A stretch of DNA of 64,000 nt. Origin: Ehretia macrophylla. Taxonomy: Eukaryota > Streptophyta > Magnoliopsida > Boraginales > Ehretiaceae. The translations under genes were made by a program, and so were the position numbers. Numbering within the stretch: the stretch's first letter is position 1; each line of letters starts with the position of its first letter. Of this stretch, positions 10,431-22,745 are shown piece by piece. The notes under the pieces are model-generated. The model saw only the letters and a list, made by a program, of their open reading frames with translations. It had not been told where the DNA came from and made no database searches. The stretch is from NCBI GenBank assembly GCA_037974665.1, contig CM075780.1, positions 1,212,501 through 1,276,500 on the forward strand, read 5' to 3'.

Positions 10431-10975
10431 GTCATGTTGAGGGAACAATTCTTATATGTGTTAATGGTTCTTAGTCCCAGCCTAGAGAGATGGCCCATTC
10501 AAAAAGGCCCAATGGGCTTAACGACAACCCATCCGCTTCAACAATGCAGCATCATCTCAAGGCGTGATATTGACACGTTGTAGGGCCCTCGGATGTCCCC
10601 CGCGTTAGGTTGTCGTCCTTTTAACAGTTCACGACGTACGATCTGGGACAGAAAAATATACAAAAAGAAGAAAATTGGCCTGAAACTGATGAAAACGTTC
10701 GATTTTGGACTCGTCATAGATCTAGCTTCCATCGTCGTAGAGCTCTCGGAGAGCTTGCCAACGGTCTGCTGTGCGCCGCGTAACTCATTACGGATCAAAA
10801 GTTATGGGCACCGGAGCGACGGAGACCTGGTCACAAACACTACGCCCCCGGTTTACAGGCCCAGCCTCTACGTGAAGCGAAGTTCTCTTGCCCAATGTTC
10901 CGTGGGGTTCAGTATTAGATATTTGGTGGATAAAGTATCTTGGCAACCCTAACCAGGGCAAAAAAAATTGAAAAG

Positions 10976-11094
10976 GCGGCGCAACACGAGGACTTCCCAG
11001 GGGGTCACCCGTCTTAGTACTACTCCTGCCTAAGCACGCTTAACTTCGGAGTTCTGATGGGATCCGGTGCATTAGTTCTAGTCTGATCGCACCC
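10976..11094 (-). rRNA. 5S: 5S rRNA gene, unit 15
   Basis: Member of a local subfamily (units 15-17) sharing GTCTTAGT and a GCCTAAGC change that alters the distal end of box A, plus TTAGTTCTAG. GGCGGCGCAAC at the 3' end. Class Y promoter. Confidence 0.93.
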
Positions 11095-11653
11095 GTCATG
11101 TTGAGGGCACAATTCCTATATGTGTTAACGGTTCACAGTCCCACCCTAGAGAGATGGCCCATTCAAAAAGGCCCAATGGGCTTGACGACAACCCATCCGC
11201 TTCAACAACGCAGCATCCACAAAAGACGTGATATTGACACGTTGTAGGGCCCTCTGATGTTCCGCAAGTCAGGTTGTTGTCCTTTTAACAGTTCACGACG
11301 TACGATCCGGGACGGAAAAACAAGGCAAAAGTAGAAAAGTGGAGTAAAACTGATGAAAACATTCAATTTTGGGTTCCAAAAATGGAGAAAGCGAGAATAC
11401 TGGCTGCCCCCGTCGTAGAGCTCTCAGAGCGCTTTGTAATGGTATGCTATGCGCCGCGTAACTCATTACGGATCAAAAGTTATGGGCTCCGGAGCGACGG
11501 AGACCTGGTCACAAACCCAACGCCCACGTTTTGCAGGCCCAGCCTCTACGTGAAGCGAAGTTGTCTTGCACAATGTTCCGTGGGATTTAGTAATAGATAT
11601 TTGGTGGATAAAGTATCTTGGCAACCCTAACCAGGGCAAAAAAAATTGAAAAG

Positions 11654-11772
11654 GGGGCGCAACACGAGCACTTCCCAGGCGGTCACCTGTCTTAGTGCTA
11701 CTCCCGCCTAAGCACGCTTAACTTCCGAGTTCTGATGGGATCCGGTGCATTAGTTCTAGTATGATCGCACCC
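11654..11772 (-). rRNA. 5S: 5S rRNA gene, unit 16
   Basis: Subfamily 15-17. Additional changes: ACGAGCACTT, CCAGGCGGTCACCTGTC in box C, AGTGCTACTCC, TTCCGAG. Class Y promoter. Confidence 0.92.
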
Positions 11773-12331
11773 GTCATGTTGAGGGCACAATTCCTATATG
11801 TGTTAACGGTTCACAGTACCACCCTAGAGAGATGGCCCATTCAAAAAGGCCCAATGGGCTTAACGACAACCCATCCGCTTCAACAACGCAGCATCCACAC
11901 AAGACGTGATATTGACACGTTGTAGGGCCCTCTGATGTTCCACGAGTCTGGTTGTCGTCCTTTTAACAGTTCACGACGTACGATCCGGGACGGAAAAACA
12001 GGGCAAAAGTATAAAAGTGGAGTAAAACTGATGAAAACATTCGATTTTGGGTTCCAAAAATGGAGACAGCGAGAATGCTGATTGCCCCCGTCGTAGAGCT
12101 CTCAGAGAGCTTTGTAACGGTATGCTATACGCCGCGTAACTCATTACGGATCAAAAGTTATGGGCTCCGGAGCGACGGAGACCTGGTCACAAACCCAACG
12201 CCCTCGTTTTGCGGGCCTAGCCTCTACGTGAAGCGAAGTTGTCTTGCACAATGTTCCGTGGGATTTAGTAATAGATATTTGGTGGATAAAGTATCTTGGC
12301 AACCCTAACCAGGGCAAAAAAAATTGAAAAG

Positions 12332-12450
12332 GGGGCGCAACCCGAGGACTTCCCAAGGGGTCACCCGTCTTAGTACTACTCCCGCCTAAGCATGCTTAAC
12401 TTCGGAGTTCTGATGGGATCCGGTGCATTAGTTCTAGTATGATCGCACCC
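12332..12450 (-). rRNA. 5S: 5S rRNA gene, unit 17
   Basis: Subfamily 15-17, with AACCCGAGG near the 3' end and CATGC in box A. Class Y promoter. Confidence 0.93.
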
Positions 12451-13010
12451 GTCATGTTGAGGGCACAATTCCTATATGTGTTAACGGTTCACAGTCCCAC
12501 CCTAGAGAGATGGCCCATTCAAAAAGGCCCAATGGGCTTAACGACAACCCATCCGCTTCAACAACGCAGCATCCACACAAGACGTGATATTGACACGTTG
12601 TAGGGCCCTCTGATGTTCAGCGAGTCAGGTTGTCGTCCTTTTAACAGTTCACGAAGTACGATCCGGGACGGAAAAACAGGGTAAAAGTAGAAAAGTGGAG
12701 TAAAACTGATGAAAACATTCGATTTTAGGTTCCAAAAATGGAGACAGCGAGAATGCTGGTTGCCCCCGTCGTAGAGCTTTCAGAGAGCTTTGCAACGGTA
12801 TGCTATGCGCCGCGTAACTCATTACGGATCAAAAGTTATGGGCTCCGGAGCGACGGAGACCTGGTCACAAACCCAACGCCCTCGTTTTGCGGGCCCAGCC
12901 TATACGTGAAGCGAAGTTGTCTTGCACAATGTTCCGTGGGATTTAGTAATAGATACTTGGTGGATGTAGTATCTTGGCAACCCTAACCAAGGACAAAAAA
13001 ATTGAAAAGG

Positions 13011-13129
13011 GGGGTGCAACACGAGGACTTCCCATGGGGTCAACCATCCTAATACTACTCTCGCCCAAGCACGCTTTACTTCAGAGTTCTGATGGGATCC
13101 TGTGCATTAGTGCTGGTATGATCGCTCCC
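13011..13129 (-). rRNA. 5S: 5S rRNA gene, unit 18
   Basis: Box C GTCAACCATCC, TAATACTACTC, CTTTACTTCAGAG, CCTGTGC and GATCGCTCCC. Class A promoter. Related to unit 6. Confidence 0.9.
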
Positions 13130-13686
13130 GTCATGTTGAGGGCACAATTCCTTTATGTGTTAACTAATCACAGTCCCAACCTAGAGATATGGCCCATTCA
13201 AAAGGCCCAACGGGCTTAACGACAACTCATCCGCTTGAACAACGCAGCATGCTTGCAAGATGTGATATCGACACGTTGTTGGGCCCTCTGATGTCCTGCA
13301 AGTCAGGTTGTCGTCCTTTTAACAGTTCTCGACGTACGATTCGGGACGAAAAAGCAGAGCAAAAGAAGAAAAGTTGCATGAAACTGATGAAAATGTTGGA
13401 TTTTGGGGTACAAAAACGGGCACAACGAGCAAGCTAGGTGCCCCCGTCGTAGAGCTCTCAGAGAGCTTTGCAACGATATCCCATGCACTGCGTAACTCCT
13501 TACGGATCAATAGTTATGGGCACCGTAACGACGATGACCTGGTCACAAATCCTACACCCTCGGTTTGTGGGCCCAGCCTCTACATGAAGCGAAGTTGTCT
13601 TGCCCACAGTTCCGTGGGATTTAGTAATAGAGATTTGGTGGATAAAGTATCTTAGCAACCCTAACCAGGCAAAAAAAATTGAAAAG

Positions 13687-13804
13687 GGGGTGCAGCACGA
13701 GGACTTCCTAAAGGGTCACCCATCCTATTACTACTCTCGCCCAAGAACGCTTAACTTTGAGTTCTGATGGGATCCGATGCATTAGTGCTGGTATGATCGT
13801 ACCC
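13687..13804 (-). rRNA. 5S: 5S rRNA gene, unit 19 (118 nt)
   Basis: One base deleted beside box A (AACTTTGAGTT); GCAGCACG, CCTAAAGG, AAGAACGC in box A, CCGATGC and GATCGTACCC. Class A promoter. Paired with unit 21, which shares GCAGCACG, CCTAA, AAGAACGC and the one-base deletion. Confidence 0.92.
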
Positions 13805-14118
13805 GTCATGTTGAGGGCACAATTCCTTTATGTGTTAACTAATCACAGTCCCAGCCTAGAGAGATGGCCCATTCAAAAGGCCCAATGGGCTTAACGACAA
13901 CCCATCCGCTTCAACAATGCAGCATACTTGCAAGATGTGATATCGACACGTTGTAGGGCCCTCTGATGTCCCGCGAGTCAGGTTGTCGTCCTTTTAACAG
14001 TTCACGACGTACGATTCGGGATGAAAAAACATAGCAAATGAAGGAAAGTGGCCTAAAACTGATGAAAATGTTCGATTTTGGGCTCCAAAAATGGGCAAAA
14101 CGAGCATGCTGGCAGCCT

Positions 14119-14442
14119 TCGTCGTAGAGCTCTCAGAGAGCTTTGCAACGGTATGCTGTGCGCCGCGTAACTCCTTAGGGATCAAAAGTTATGGGCACCG
14201 GAGCGACGGAGATCTGGTCAAAAACCCTACACCCTCGGTTTGCGGGCCCAGCCTCTACGTGAAGTGAAGTTCTCTTGCCCTCGTCGCACAGCTCTTTGAG
14301 AGCTTTACAACAGTATGCTGTGCGCCGCGTAACTCCTTACGGATCAAAAGTTATGGCCGCTGGAGCGACGGAGACCTGCTCACAAACCCTACGCCCTCGA
14401 TTTGCGGGCCCAGCCTCTACGTGAAACGAAGTTGTCTTGCCC
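14119..14442. repeat. 162-bp duplicated spacer segment joining two unlike subtypes
   Basis: A spacer stretch starting TCGTCGTAGAGCTCTCAG (14119-14280) is followed at 14281 by a second, non-identical copy starting TCGTCGCACAGCTCTTTG. The break lies in TTGCCC/TCGTCG. The second copy carries the CTTTGAGAGC subtype found again near 16990 and 21055. It therefore looks like out-of-register recombination between different units, not simple slippage. The start-to-start distance of the flanking genes is 838 bp. Confidence 0.9.
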
Positions 14443-14524
14443 AATGTTCCGTGGGATTCAGTAATAGAGATTTGGTGGATAAAGTATCTTGGCATCCCTA
14501 ACCAGGGCAAAAAAAATTGAAAAG

Positions 14525-14643
14525 GGGGTGCAACACGAGGACTTCCCATGGGGTCACCCATCCTAGTACTACTCTCGCCCAAGCACGCTTAACTTCGGAG
14601 TTCTGATGGGATCCAGTGCATTAGTGCTGGTATGATCGAACCC
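14525..14643 (-). rRNA. 5S: 5S rRNA gene, unit 20
   Basis: Boxes intact; CCATGGGGTC, CCAGTGC and GATCGAACCC. Promoter damaged: two bases deleted in the TATA-like element (CACAAAGG on the gene strand). Its downstream spacer contains the 162-bp duplication. Confidence 0.94.
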
Positions 14644-15199
14644 GTCATGTTGAGGGCACAATTCCTTTGTGTTAACGGTTCACAATCCCAGCCTAGAGAG
14701 ATGGCCCATTCAAAAAGCCTAATGGGCTTAACGACAACCCATCCGCTTCAACAACGCAGCATCCTCGCAAGACGTGATATCGACACGTTGTAGGGCCCTC
14801 TAATGTGCGGCAAGTCAGGTTGTCGTCCTTTTAATAGTTCACGACGTACAATCCGGGACGGAAAAACAGAGCAAAAGAAGAAAAGTGGCCTAAAACTGAT
14901 GAAAACGTTCGATTTTGGTCTCCAAAAATGGGCATAGCGCGCAAGCTAGCTGCCCACATCCTAGAGCTCTCAGAGGGCTTTGCAACGGTATCCTTTACGC
15001 CGCGTAACTCCTTACGTATCAAAAGTTATGGGCACCGGAGCGACGGAGACCTGGTCACAAACCCTACGCCCTCTGTTTGCAGGCCCAGCCTCTACATGAA
15101 ACAAAGTTGTCTTGCCCAATGTTCCATGGGATTAAGTAATAGATATTTGGTGGATAAAGTATCTTAGCAACCCTAACCAGGGCAAAAAAAATTGAAAAG

Positions 15200-15317
15200 G
15201 GGGTGCAGCACGAGGACTTCCTAAGGGGTCACCCATCCTAGTACTACTCTCGCCCAAGAACGCATAACTTCGAGTTCTGATGGGATCCGGTGCATTAGTG
15301 CTGGTATGATCGTACCC
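15200..15317 (-). rRNA. 5S: 5S rRNA gene, unit 21 (118 nt)
   Basis: Twin of unit 19: GCAGCACG, CCTAAGG, AAGAACGC, a one-base deletion (CTTCGAGTT) and GATCGTACCC. Class A promoter. Confidence 0.93.
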
Positions 15318-15875
15318 GTCATGTTGAGGGCACAATTCCTTTATGTGTTAACTAATCACAGTCCCAGCCTAGAGAGATGGCCCATTCAAAAGGCCCAATG
15401 GGCTTAACGACAACCCATCCACTTCAACTACGCAGCATGCTTGCAAGACGTGATATCGACACATTGTAGGGCCCTCTGATGTCCCGCGAGTCAGGTTGTC
15501 GTCCTTTTAACAGTTCACGACGTACGATTCGGGACGAAAAAACATAGCAAAAGAAGGAAAGTGGCCTGAAACTGATGAAAATGTTCGATTTTGGGCTCCA
15601 AAAATGGGCACAACGAGCATGCTGGCAGCCTTCGTCGTAGAGCTCTCAGAGAGCTTTGCAACGGTATGCTGTGCGCCGCGTAACTCCTTACGGATCAAAA
15701 GTTAGGGGCACTGGAGCGACGGAGACCTGGTCACAAACCCTACGCCCTCGGTTTGCGGGCCCAGCCTCTACGTGAAGCGAAGTTGCCTTGCCCAATGTTC
15801 CGTGGGATTCAGTAATAGAGATTTGGTGGATAAAGTATATTGGCCACTCTTACCAGGGCAAAAAAAATTGAAAAG

Positions 15876-15994
15876 GGGGTGCAACACGAGGACTTCCCAA
15901 GCGGTCACCCATCCTAGTACTACTCTCGCCCAAGCACGCTTAACTTAAGAGATCTGATGGGATTCGGTGCATTAGTGATGGTTTGATCGCACCC
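15876..15994 (-). rRNA. 5S: 5S rRNA gene, unit 22
   Basis: CCAAGCGGTC in box C, a cluster AACTTAAGAGATC beside box A, GATTCGG, GTGATGGTTTG. Class Y promoter with GTAATG at -3. Confidence 0.92.
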
Positions 15995-16551
15995 GTAATG
16001 TTGAGGCCACAATTCCTATATGTGTTAACGGTTCACAATCCCAGCCTAGAGAGATGGCCCATTCAAAAGGCCCAATGGGCTTAACGACAACCCATCCGGT
16101 CCAACAACGCAGCATCCTCGCATGACGTGATATCGACACGTTGTAGGGCCCTCTGATGTCCCGCGAGTCAGGTTGTCATCCTTTTAACAATTCACGACGT
16201 ACGATCCGGGACGGAAAAACAGAGCAAAAGTAGAAAGTGGCCTGAAACTGATGAAAACGTACGATTTTGGGTTCCAAAAATGGGCAGAGTGAGCAAGCTG
16301 GCTGCCCCCGTCGTAGAGCTCTAAGAGAGCTTTGCAACGGTATGCTGTGTGCCGCGTAACTCCTTACGTATCAAAAGTTATGGGCACCGGAGCGACGGAG
16401 AGCTGGTCACAAACCCTACTCCCTCTGTTTGCGGGCACAACCTCTACATGAATCGAAGTTGTCTTGCCCAATGTTCCGTGGGATTCAGTAATAGAGATTT
16501 GGTGGATAAAGTATCTTGGCGTCCCTAACCAGGGCAAAAAAAATTGAAAAG

Positions 16552-16670
16552 GGGGTGCAACACGAGGACTTCCTAGGGGGTCACCCATCCAAGTACTACT
16601 CTCGCCCAAGCACGCTTAACTTCGGAGATTTGATGGGATCCGGTGCATTAGTGCTAGTTTGATCGCACCC
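16552..16670 (-). rRNA. 5S: 5S rRNA gene, unit 23
   Basis: CCTAGGGGG, TCCAAGTAC, GAGATTTG, CTAGTTTG. Two bases deleted in the TATA-like element (CACATAGG). Confidence 0.93.
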
Positions 16671-17225
16671 GTCATGTTGAGGGTACAATTCCTATGTGTT
16701 AACGGTTCACAGTCCCAGCCTAGAGAGACGGCCCATTCAAAAGTCCCAATGCGCTTAACGACAAACCATCATCTTCAACAACGCAGCATCCTCGCAAGAC
16801 GTGATATCGACACGTTGTAGGGCCCTCTGATGTCCCGCGAGTCAGGTTGTCATCCTTTTAACAGTTCACGACGTACGATCTGGAACGAAAAAATAGAGCA
16901 AAAGTACAAAAGTGGCCTGAAACTAATGAAAACGTTCGATTTTGTGCTCCAAAAAGGGCACAACGAGTAAGTTGGCTGCCCCCGTCGTAGAGCTCTTTGA
17001 GAGCTTTATAACGGTATGCTGTTCACTGCGTAACTCTTTACGGATCAAAAGTTATGGGCACTGGAGCGACGGAGACCTGGTCACAAACCCTACGCCCTCG
17101 GTTTGCGGGCCCAGCCTCTACGTGAAACGAAGTTGTCTTGCCCAATGTTCCGTGGGATTCAGTAATACAGATTTGGTGGATAAAATATCTTGGCATCCCT
17201 AACCAGGGAAAAAACAATTGAAAAG

Positions 17226-17344
17226 GGGGTGCAACACGAGGACTTCCTATGGGGTCACCCATCCTAGTACTACTCTCGCCCAAGCACGCTTAACTTCGGA
17301 GTTCTGATGGGATCCAGTGCATTAGTGCTGGTATGATTACACCC
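17226..17344 (-). rRNA. 5S: 5S rRNA gene, unit 24
   Basis: CCTATGGGG, CCAGTGC and GATTACACCC; internal boxes otherwise intact. Class A promoter, GTAATG at -3. Confidence 0.94.
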
Positions 17345-17902
17345 GTAATGTTGAGGGCACAATTCCTTTATGTGTTAACGGTTCACAGTCCCTGCCTAGA
17401 AAGATAGCCCAATCAAAAGGCCCAATGGGCTTAACGACAACCCATCTGCTTCAACAACGCAGCATCCTGGCAAGACGTGATATCGACACGTTGTAGGGCC
17501 CTCTGATGTCCCGCGAGTCAGGTTGTCGTCCATTTAATAGTTCACGACGTACGATCCGGGACGGAAAAATAGAGCAAAAGAAGAAAAGTGGCCTGAAACT
17601 GATGAAAACGTTCGATTTTGGGCTCCAAAAATGGGCATAGCTAGCAAGCTAGCTTCTCCCGTCATAGAACTCTCAAAGAGCTTTGCAAAGGTATGCTGTG
17701 CGCCGCATAACTCCTTACGGATCAAAAGTTATAGGCACCGGAGCGACGGAGACCTGGTCACAAACCCTACGCCCTCGGTTTGCGGGCCCATCCTCTACGT
17801 GAAACGAAGTTGTCTTGCCCAATGTTCCGTGTGATTCAGTAATAGAGATTTGGTGGATAAAGTATCTTGGCAAACCTAACAAGGCAAAAAAAAATTGAAA
17901 AG

Positions 17903-18021
17903 GGGGTGCAACACGAGGACTTCCCAGAGGGTCACCCGTCCTAGTACTACTCTTGCCCAAGCATGCTTAACTTCGTAGTTCTGATGGGATACGGTGCATT
18001 ACTGCTAGTATGGTCGCACCC
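17903..18021 (-). rRNA. 5S: 5S rRNA gene, unit 25
   Basis: CAGAGGGTC, TTGCCC, CATGC in box A, TTCGTAG, ATACGG, TACTGCTAG, TGGTCGC. Class Y promoter. Counterpart of unit 31 (offset 4047 bp). Confidence 0.92.
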
Positions 18022-18580
18022 GTCATGTTGAGGGCACAATTCCTATATGTGTTAACAGTTCACAGTCCCAGCCTAGAGAGATGGCCCATTCAAAATGGCC
18101 CAATGGGCTTAACGACAACCCATCCACTTCAACAACGTAGCATCCTCGCAAGACGTGATATCGACACGTTGTAGGGCCCTCTTATGTCCCGCAAGTAAGG
18201 TTGTCGTCCTTTTAACAGTTCACGACGTACGATCCAAGACGAAAAAATATAGCTAAAGAAGAAAAGTTGCCTGAAACTGATGAAAATGTTCGATTTTGGG
18301 ATTCAAAAACGGGCAAAGCAAGAATACTGGCTGCCCCTGTCGTAGAGCTCTCAGAGAGCTTTTCAACGGTATGCTGTGAACCGCGTAACTCCTTACGGAT
18401 CAAAAGTTATGGGCACCGGAGCGACGGAGACCTGGTCACAAACCCTACGCCCTCGGTTTACAGGCCCAGCCTCTACGTGATACGAAGTTGTCTTGCCCAA
18501 AGTTCTGTGGGATTCAGTAATAGAGATTTGGTGGATAAAGTATCTTGGCAACCCTAACCAGGGCAAAAAAAATTGAAAAA

Positions 18581-18699
18581 GGGGTACAACACGTGGACTT
18601 CCCAGGGGGTCACCGGTCCTAGTACTACTCTCGCCCAAGCATGCTTAACTTCGCAGTTCTGATGGGATCCGGTGCATTAGTGCTGGTATTATCGCACGC
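18581..18699 (-). rRNA. 5S: 5S rRNA gene, unit 26
   Basis: Subtype marked by GGTACAACACGTGG and CACCGGTCC in box C; also CATGC, TTCGCAG, TATTATCGCACGC. Class Y promoter. Counterpart of unit 32 (offset 4046 bp). Confidence 0.92.
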
Positions 18700-19258
18700 G
18701 TCATGTTGAGGGCACAATTCCTATATGTGTTAACGGTTCACAGTCGCAGCCTAGAGAGATGGCCCATTCAAAACGGCCCAATGGGCTTAACGACAACCCA
18801 TCCACTTCAACAACGCAGCATCCTCACAAGACGTGATATCGATACGTTGTAGGGCCCTCTGATGTCCCGCAAGTCAGGTTGTCGTCCTTTTAACTTTTCA
18901 AGACGTACGATCCAGGACAGAAAAATAAAGCTAAAGAAGAAAAGTGGCCTGAAACTGATGAAAACGTTCGATTTTGGGCTCCAAAAAGGGGCAAAGCGAG
19001 CATGCTGGCTGCCCCAATCGTAGAGCTCTCGGAGTGCTTTGCAACGGTATGCTGTGCGCCGCGTAACTCCTTACGGATCAAAAGTTATGGGCACCGGAGC
19101 GACGGAGACCTGGTCACAAACCCTACACCCTCGGTTTGCGGGACCAGCCTCTACGTGAAACGAAGTTGTCTTGCCTAATGTTCCGTGGGATTCAGTAATA
19201 GAGATTTGGTGGATAAAGTATCTTGGAAACCCTAACCAGGGCAAAAAAAATTGGAAAG

Positions 19259-19377
19259 GGGGTGCAACACGAGGACTTCCCAGGGGGTCACCCATCCTAG
19301 TACTACTCTTGCCCAAGCATGCTTAACTTCGGAGTTCTAATGGGATCCGGTGCATTTGTGCTGGTATGATCGCACCC
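19259..19377 (-). rRNA. 5S: 5S rRNA gene, unit 27
   Basis: TTGCCC, CATGC in box A, CTAATGGG, GCATTTGTG. Class A promoter. Counterpart of unit 33 (offset 4046 bp); both follow a TTGGAAAGG terminator variant. Confidence 0.93.
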
Positions 19378-19935
19378 GTCATGTTCAGGGCACAATTCCT
19401 TTATGTGTTAACTAATCGCAATCCCAGCCTAGAGAGATCGCCCATTCAAAAAGCCCAATGGGCTTAACGACAACCCATCCGCTTCAACAACGCAGCATGT
19501 TTGTAAGACGTGATATCGACACGTTGTAGGGCCCTCTGATGTCCCGCGAGTCAGGTTTTCGTCCTTTTAACAGTTCACGACGTACGATCCGGGACGGAAA
19601 AACAGAGCAAAAGAAGAAAAGTGGACTGAAACTGATGAAAACGTTCGACTTTGGGCTCCAAAAATGGGCATAGCGAGCAAGCTAGCTACCCCCATCGTAG
19701 AGCTCTCAGAGAGCTTTGCAACGGTATGCTGTGTGCCGCATAACTCCTTACGGATCAAAAGTTATGGGCACCGGAGCAACGGAGACCTGGTCACAAACCC
19801 TACACCCTCGGTTTACGGGCCCAGCCTCTACGTGAGGTGAAGTTCTCTTACCCAATGTTCCGTGGGATTCAGTAATATAGATTTGGTGGATAAAGTATCT
19901 TGGCAACCCTAACCAGGGCAAAAAAAATTGAAAAG

Positions 19936-20054
19936 GGGGGGCAACACAAGGACTTCCCAGGGGGTCACCCGCCCGAGTACTACTTTCGCCCAAGCACGCT
20001 TAACTTCGGAGTTCTGATGGGATCCGGTGCATTAGGGTTGGTATGATCGCACCC
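19936..20054 (-). rRNA. 5S: 5S rRNA gene, unit 28
   Basis: GGGGGCAAC at the 3' end, box C CCCGCCCGAG, ACTTTCGCC, TTAGGGTTGG. Class Y promoter. Counterpart of unit 34 (offset 4047 bp). Confidence 0.92.
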
Positions 20055-20611
20055 GTCATGTTGAGGGCACAATTCCTATATGTGTTAATGGTTCACAGTC
20101 CCAGCCTAGAGAGATGGCCCATTCAAAAAGGCCCAATGGGCTTAACGACACCCATCCGCTTCAACAACGTAGCATCCTCGGAAGACGTGATATCGACATG
20201 TTGTAGGGCCCTCTGATGTCCCGCGAGTCAGGTTGTCGTCCTTTTAACAGTTCACGACTTACGATCCGGGATGGAAAAACAGAGCAAAAGAAGAAAAGTG
20301 CCTGAAACTGATGAAAACGTTCGATTTTCGGCTCCAAAAATGGGCATAGCGAGTAAGCTAGCTTCCCCCGTCGTAGAGCTCTCAAAGAGCTTTGGAAAGG
20401 TATGCTGTGCGCCGCGTAACTCCTTACGGATCAAAAGTTATGGGCACCGGAGCAACGGAGACCTGGTCACAAACCCAACGCCCTCGATTTGCAGGCCCAT
20501 CCTCTACGTGAAACGAAGTTGTCTTGCCCAATGTTCCTTGGGATTCAGTAATAGAGATTTGGTGGATAAAGTATCTTGGAAAATCTTACCAAGGCAAAAA
20601 AAATTGAAAAG

Positions 20612-20730
20612 GGGGTGCAACACGAGGACATCCTAGGGGGTCACCCGTCCTAGTACTACTCTCGCCCAAGCACGCTTAACTTCGGAGATCTGATGGGATC
20701 TGGTGCATTAGTGCTGGTCTGATCTCACAC
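20612..20730 (-). rRNA. 5S: 5S rRNA gene, unit 29
   Basis: GGACATCCTAGG, GAGATCTG, ATCTGG, and a damaged 5' end GATCTCACAC. Class Y promoter. Confidence 0.92.
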
Positions 20731-21272
20731 GTCATGTTGAGGGCACAATTCCTATATGTGTTAACGGTTCACAGTCCTAGCCTAGAGAGATGGCCCATTC
20801 AAAAGGCCCAATGGGCTTAACGACAAACCATCCGCTTCAACAACGCAGCATCCTCGCAAGACATGATATCAACACGTTATAGGGCCCTCTGATGTCCCGC
20901 AAGCCAGGTTGTCGTCCTTTTAACAGTTCACGACGTACGATCTGGGATAGAAAAACAGAGCAAAAGTAGAAAAGTGGCCTGAAACTGATGAAAACGTTCA
21001 ATTTTGGGCTCCAAAAAGGGCATAGCGAGCAAGTTGGCTGCCACCGTCGTAGAGCTCTTTGAGAGCTTTACAACGGTATGCTGTGCGCCGCGTTACTCCT
21101 TACGGATCAAAAGTTATGGGCACCGGAGCGACAGAGACCTGGTCACAAACTCTACGCCCTCGGTTTGTGGGCCCAGCCTCTACGTGAAACAAAGTTGTCT
21201 TGCCCAATGTTCCGCGGGATTCAGTAATAAAGTATCTTGCCAACCCTAACCAGGGCAAAAAAAATTGGAAAG

Positions 21273-21391
21273 GGTGTGCAACACGTGGACTTCCCAGGGG
21301 GTCACCCATCCTAGTACTAATCTCGCCCAAGCACGATTAACTTCGGAGTTATCATCGGATCCGGTGCATTAGTGCTGGTATTATCGCACCC
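21273..21391 (-). rRNA. 5S: 5S rRNA gene, unit 30
   Basis: GTGTGCAACACGTGG, CTAATCTCG, CACGATTAAC in box A, TTATCATCGG, TATTATCGC. Class A promoter. The downstream spacer has a 15-bp deletion between ATA repeats (AATAAAGTATC), shared with unit 35, shortening the unit to 661 bp. Confidence 0.92.
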
Positions 21392-21949
21392 GTCATGTTG
21401 AGGGCACAATTCCTTTATGTGTTAACAATTCGCAGTCCCAGCCTGGAGAGATGGCCCATTCAAAAGGCCCAATGGGCTTAACGACAACCCATCCGCTTCG
21501 ACAAAGCAGCATGCTTGTAAGACGTGATATCGACCTGTTGTAGGGCCCTCTGATGTCCGACGAGTCAGGTTGTCGTCCATTTTACAATTCACGACGTACG
21601 ATCCGGGACGGAAAAACAGAGCAAAAGAAGAAAAGTGGCCTACAAGTGATGAAAACGTTCGATTTTGGGCTCCAAAAATGGGCATAGCGAGCAAGCTAGC
21701 TTCCCCCGTCGTAGAGCTCTCAGAGAGATTTGCAACGGTATGCTGTTCGTCGCGTAACTCCTTACGGATCTAAAGTTATGGGCACCGGAGCGATGGAGAC
21801 CTAGTCACAAATCCTACGCCATCGGTTTGCTGGCCCAGCCTCTCCGTGAAACGAAGTTGTCTTGCCCAATGTTCCGTGGTATTCAGTAATAGAGATTTGG
21901 TGGATAAAGTATCTTGGCAAACCTAACAAGGGCAAAGAAAATTGAAAAG

Positions 21950-22068
21950 GGGGTGCAACACGAGGACTTCCCAGGGGGTCACCCGTCCTAGTACTACTCT
22001 CGCCCAAGCATGCTTAACTTTGCAGTTCTGATGGGATCCGGTGCATTAGTGCTTGTATGATCGCACCC
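21950..22068 (-). rRNA. 5S: 5S rRNA gene, unit 31
   Basis: CATGC in box A, TTTGCAG, GTGCTTGT. TATA-like element altered to CATCTAGG; GAAGGCAC upstream. Confidence 0.93.
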
Positions 22069-22626
22069 GTCATGTTGAAGGCACAATTCCTAGATGTGTT
22101 AACGGTTCACAGTCCCAGCCTAGAGAGATGGTCCATTCAAAAGGCCCAATGGGCTTAACGACAACCCATCCACTACAGCAACATAGCATCCTCGCAAGAC
22201 GTGATATCGACACGTTGTAGGGCCCTCTGATGTCCCGCAAGTCAGGTTGTCGTCCTTTAAACAGTTCACGACGTACGATCCAGGACGGAAAAATATAGCT
22301 AAAGAAGAAAAGTGACCCGAAACTGATGAAAACGTTCGATTTTGGGCTCCAAAAATGGGCAAAGCGAGCACACTGGCTGCCCCTGTCGTAGAGCTCTCGG
22401 AGAGCTTTGCAACGGTATGATGTGCACCGCGTAACTCCTTACGGATCAAAAGTTATGGGCAACAGAGCGACGGAGACCTGGTCACAAACCCTACGCCCTC
22501 GGTTTACGGGCCCAGCCTCTACGTGATACGAAGTTGTCTTGCCCAATGTTCTGTGGGATTCAGTAATAGGGATTTGGTGGATAAAGTATCTTGGCAACCC
22601 TAACCGGGGCAAAAAAAATTGAAAAG

Positions 22627-22745
22627 GGGGTACAACACGTGGACTTCCCGGGGGGTCCCCGGTTCTAGTACTACTCTCGCCCAAGCATGCTAAACTTCGT
22701 AGTTCTGATGGGATCCGGTGCATTAGTGCTGGTATGATCGCACCA
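22627..22745 (-). rRNA. 5S: 5S rRNA gene, unit 32
   Basis: Heavily altered box C (GGGGGGTCCCCGGTTCTAG) and box A (CATGCTAAACTT); GCACCA at the 5' end, so the first RNA base would be U. Class Y promoter. Probably a dead copy. Confidence 0.9.
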
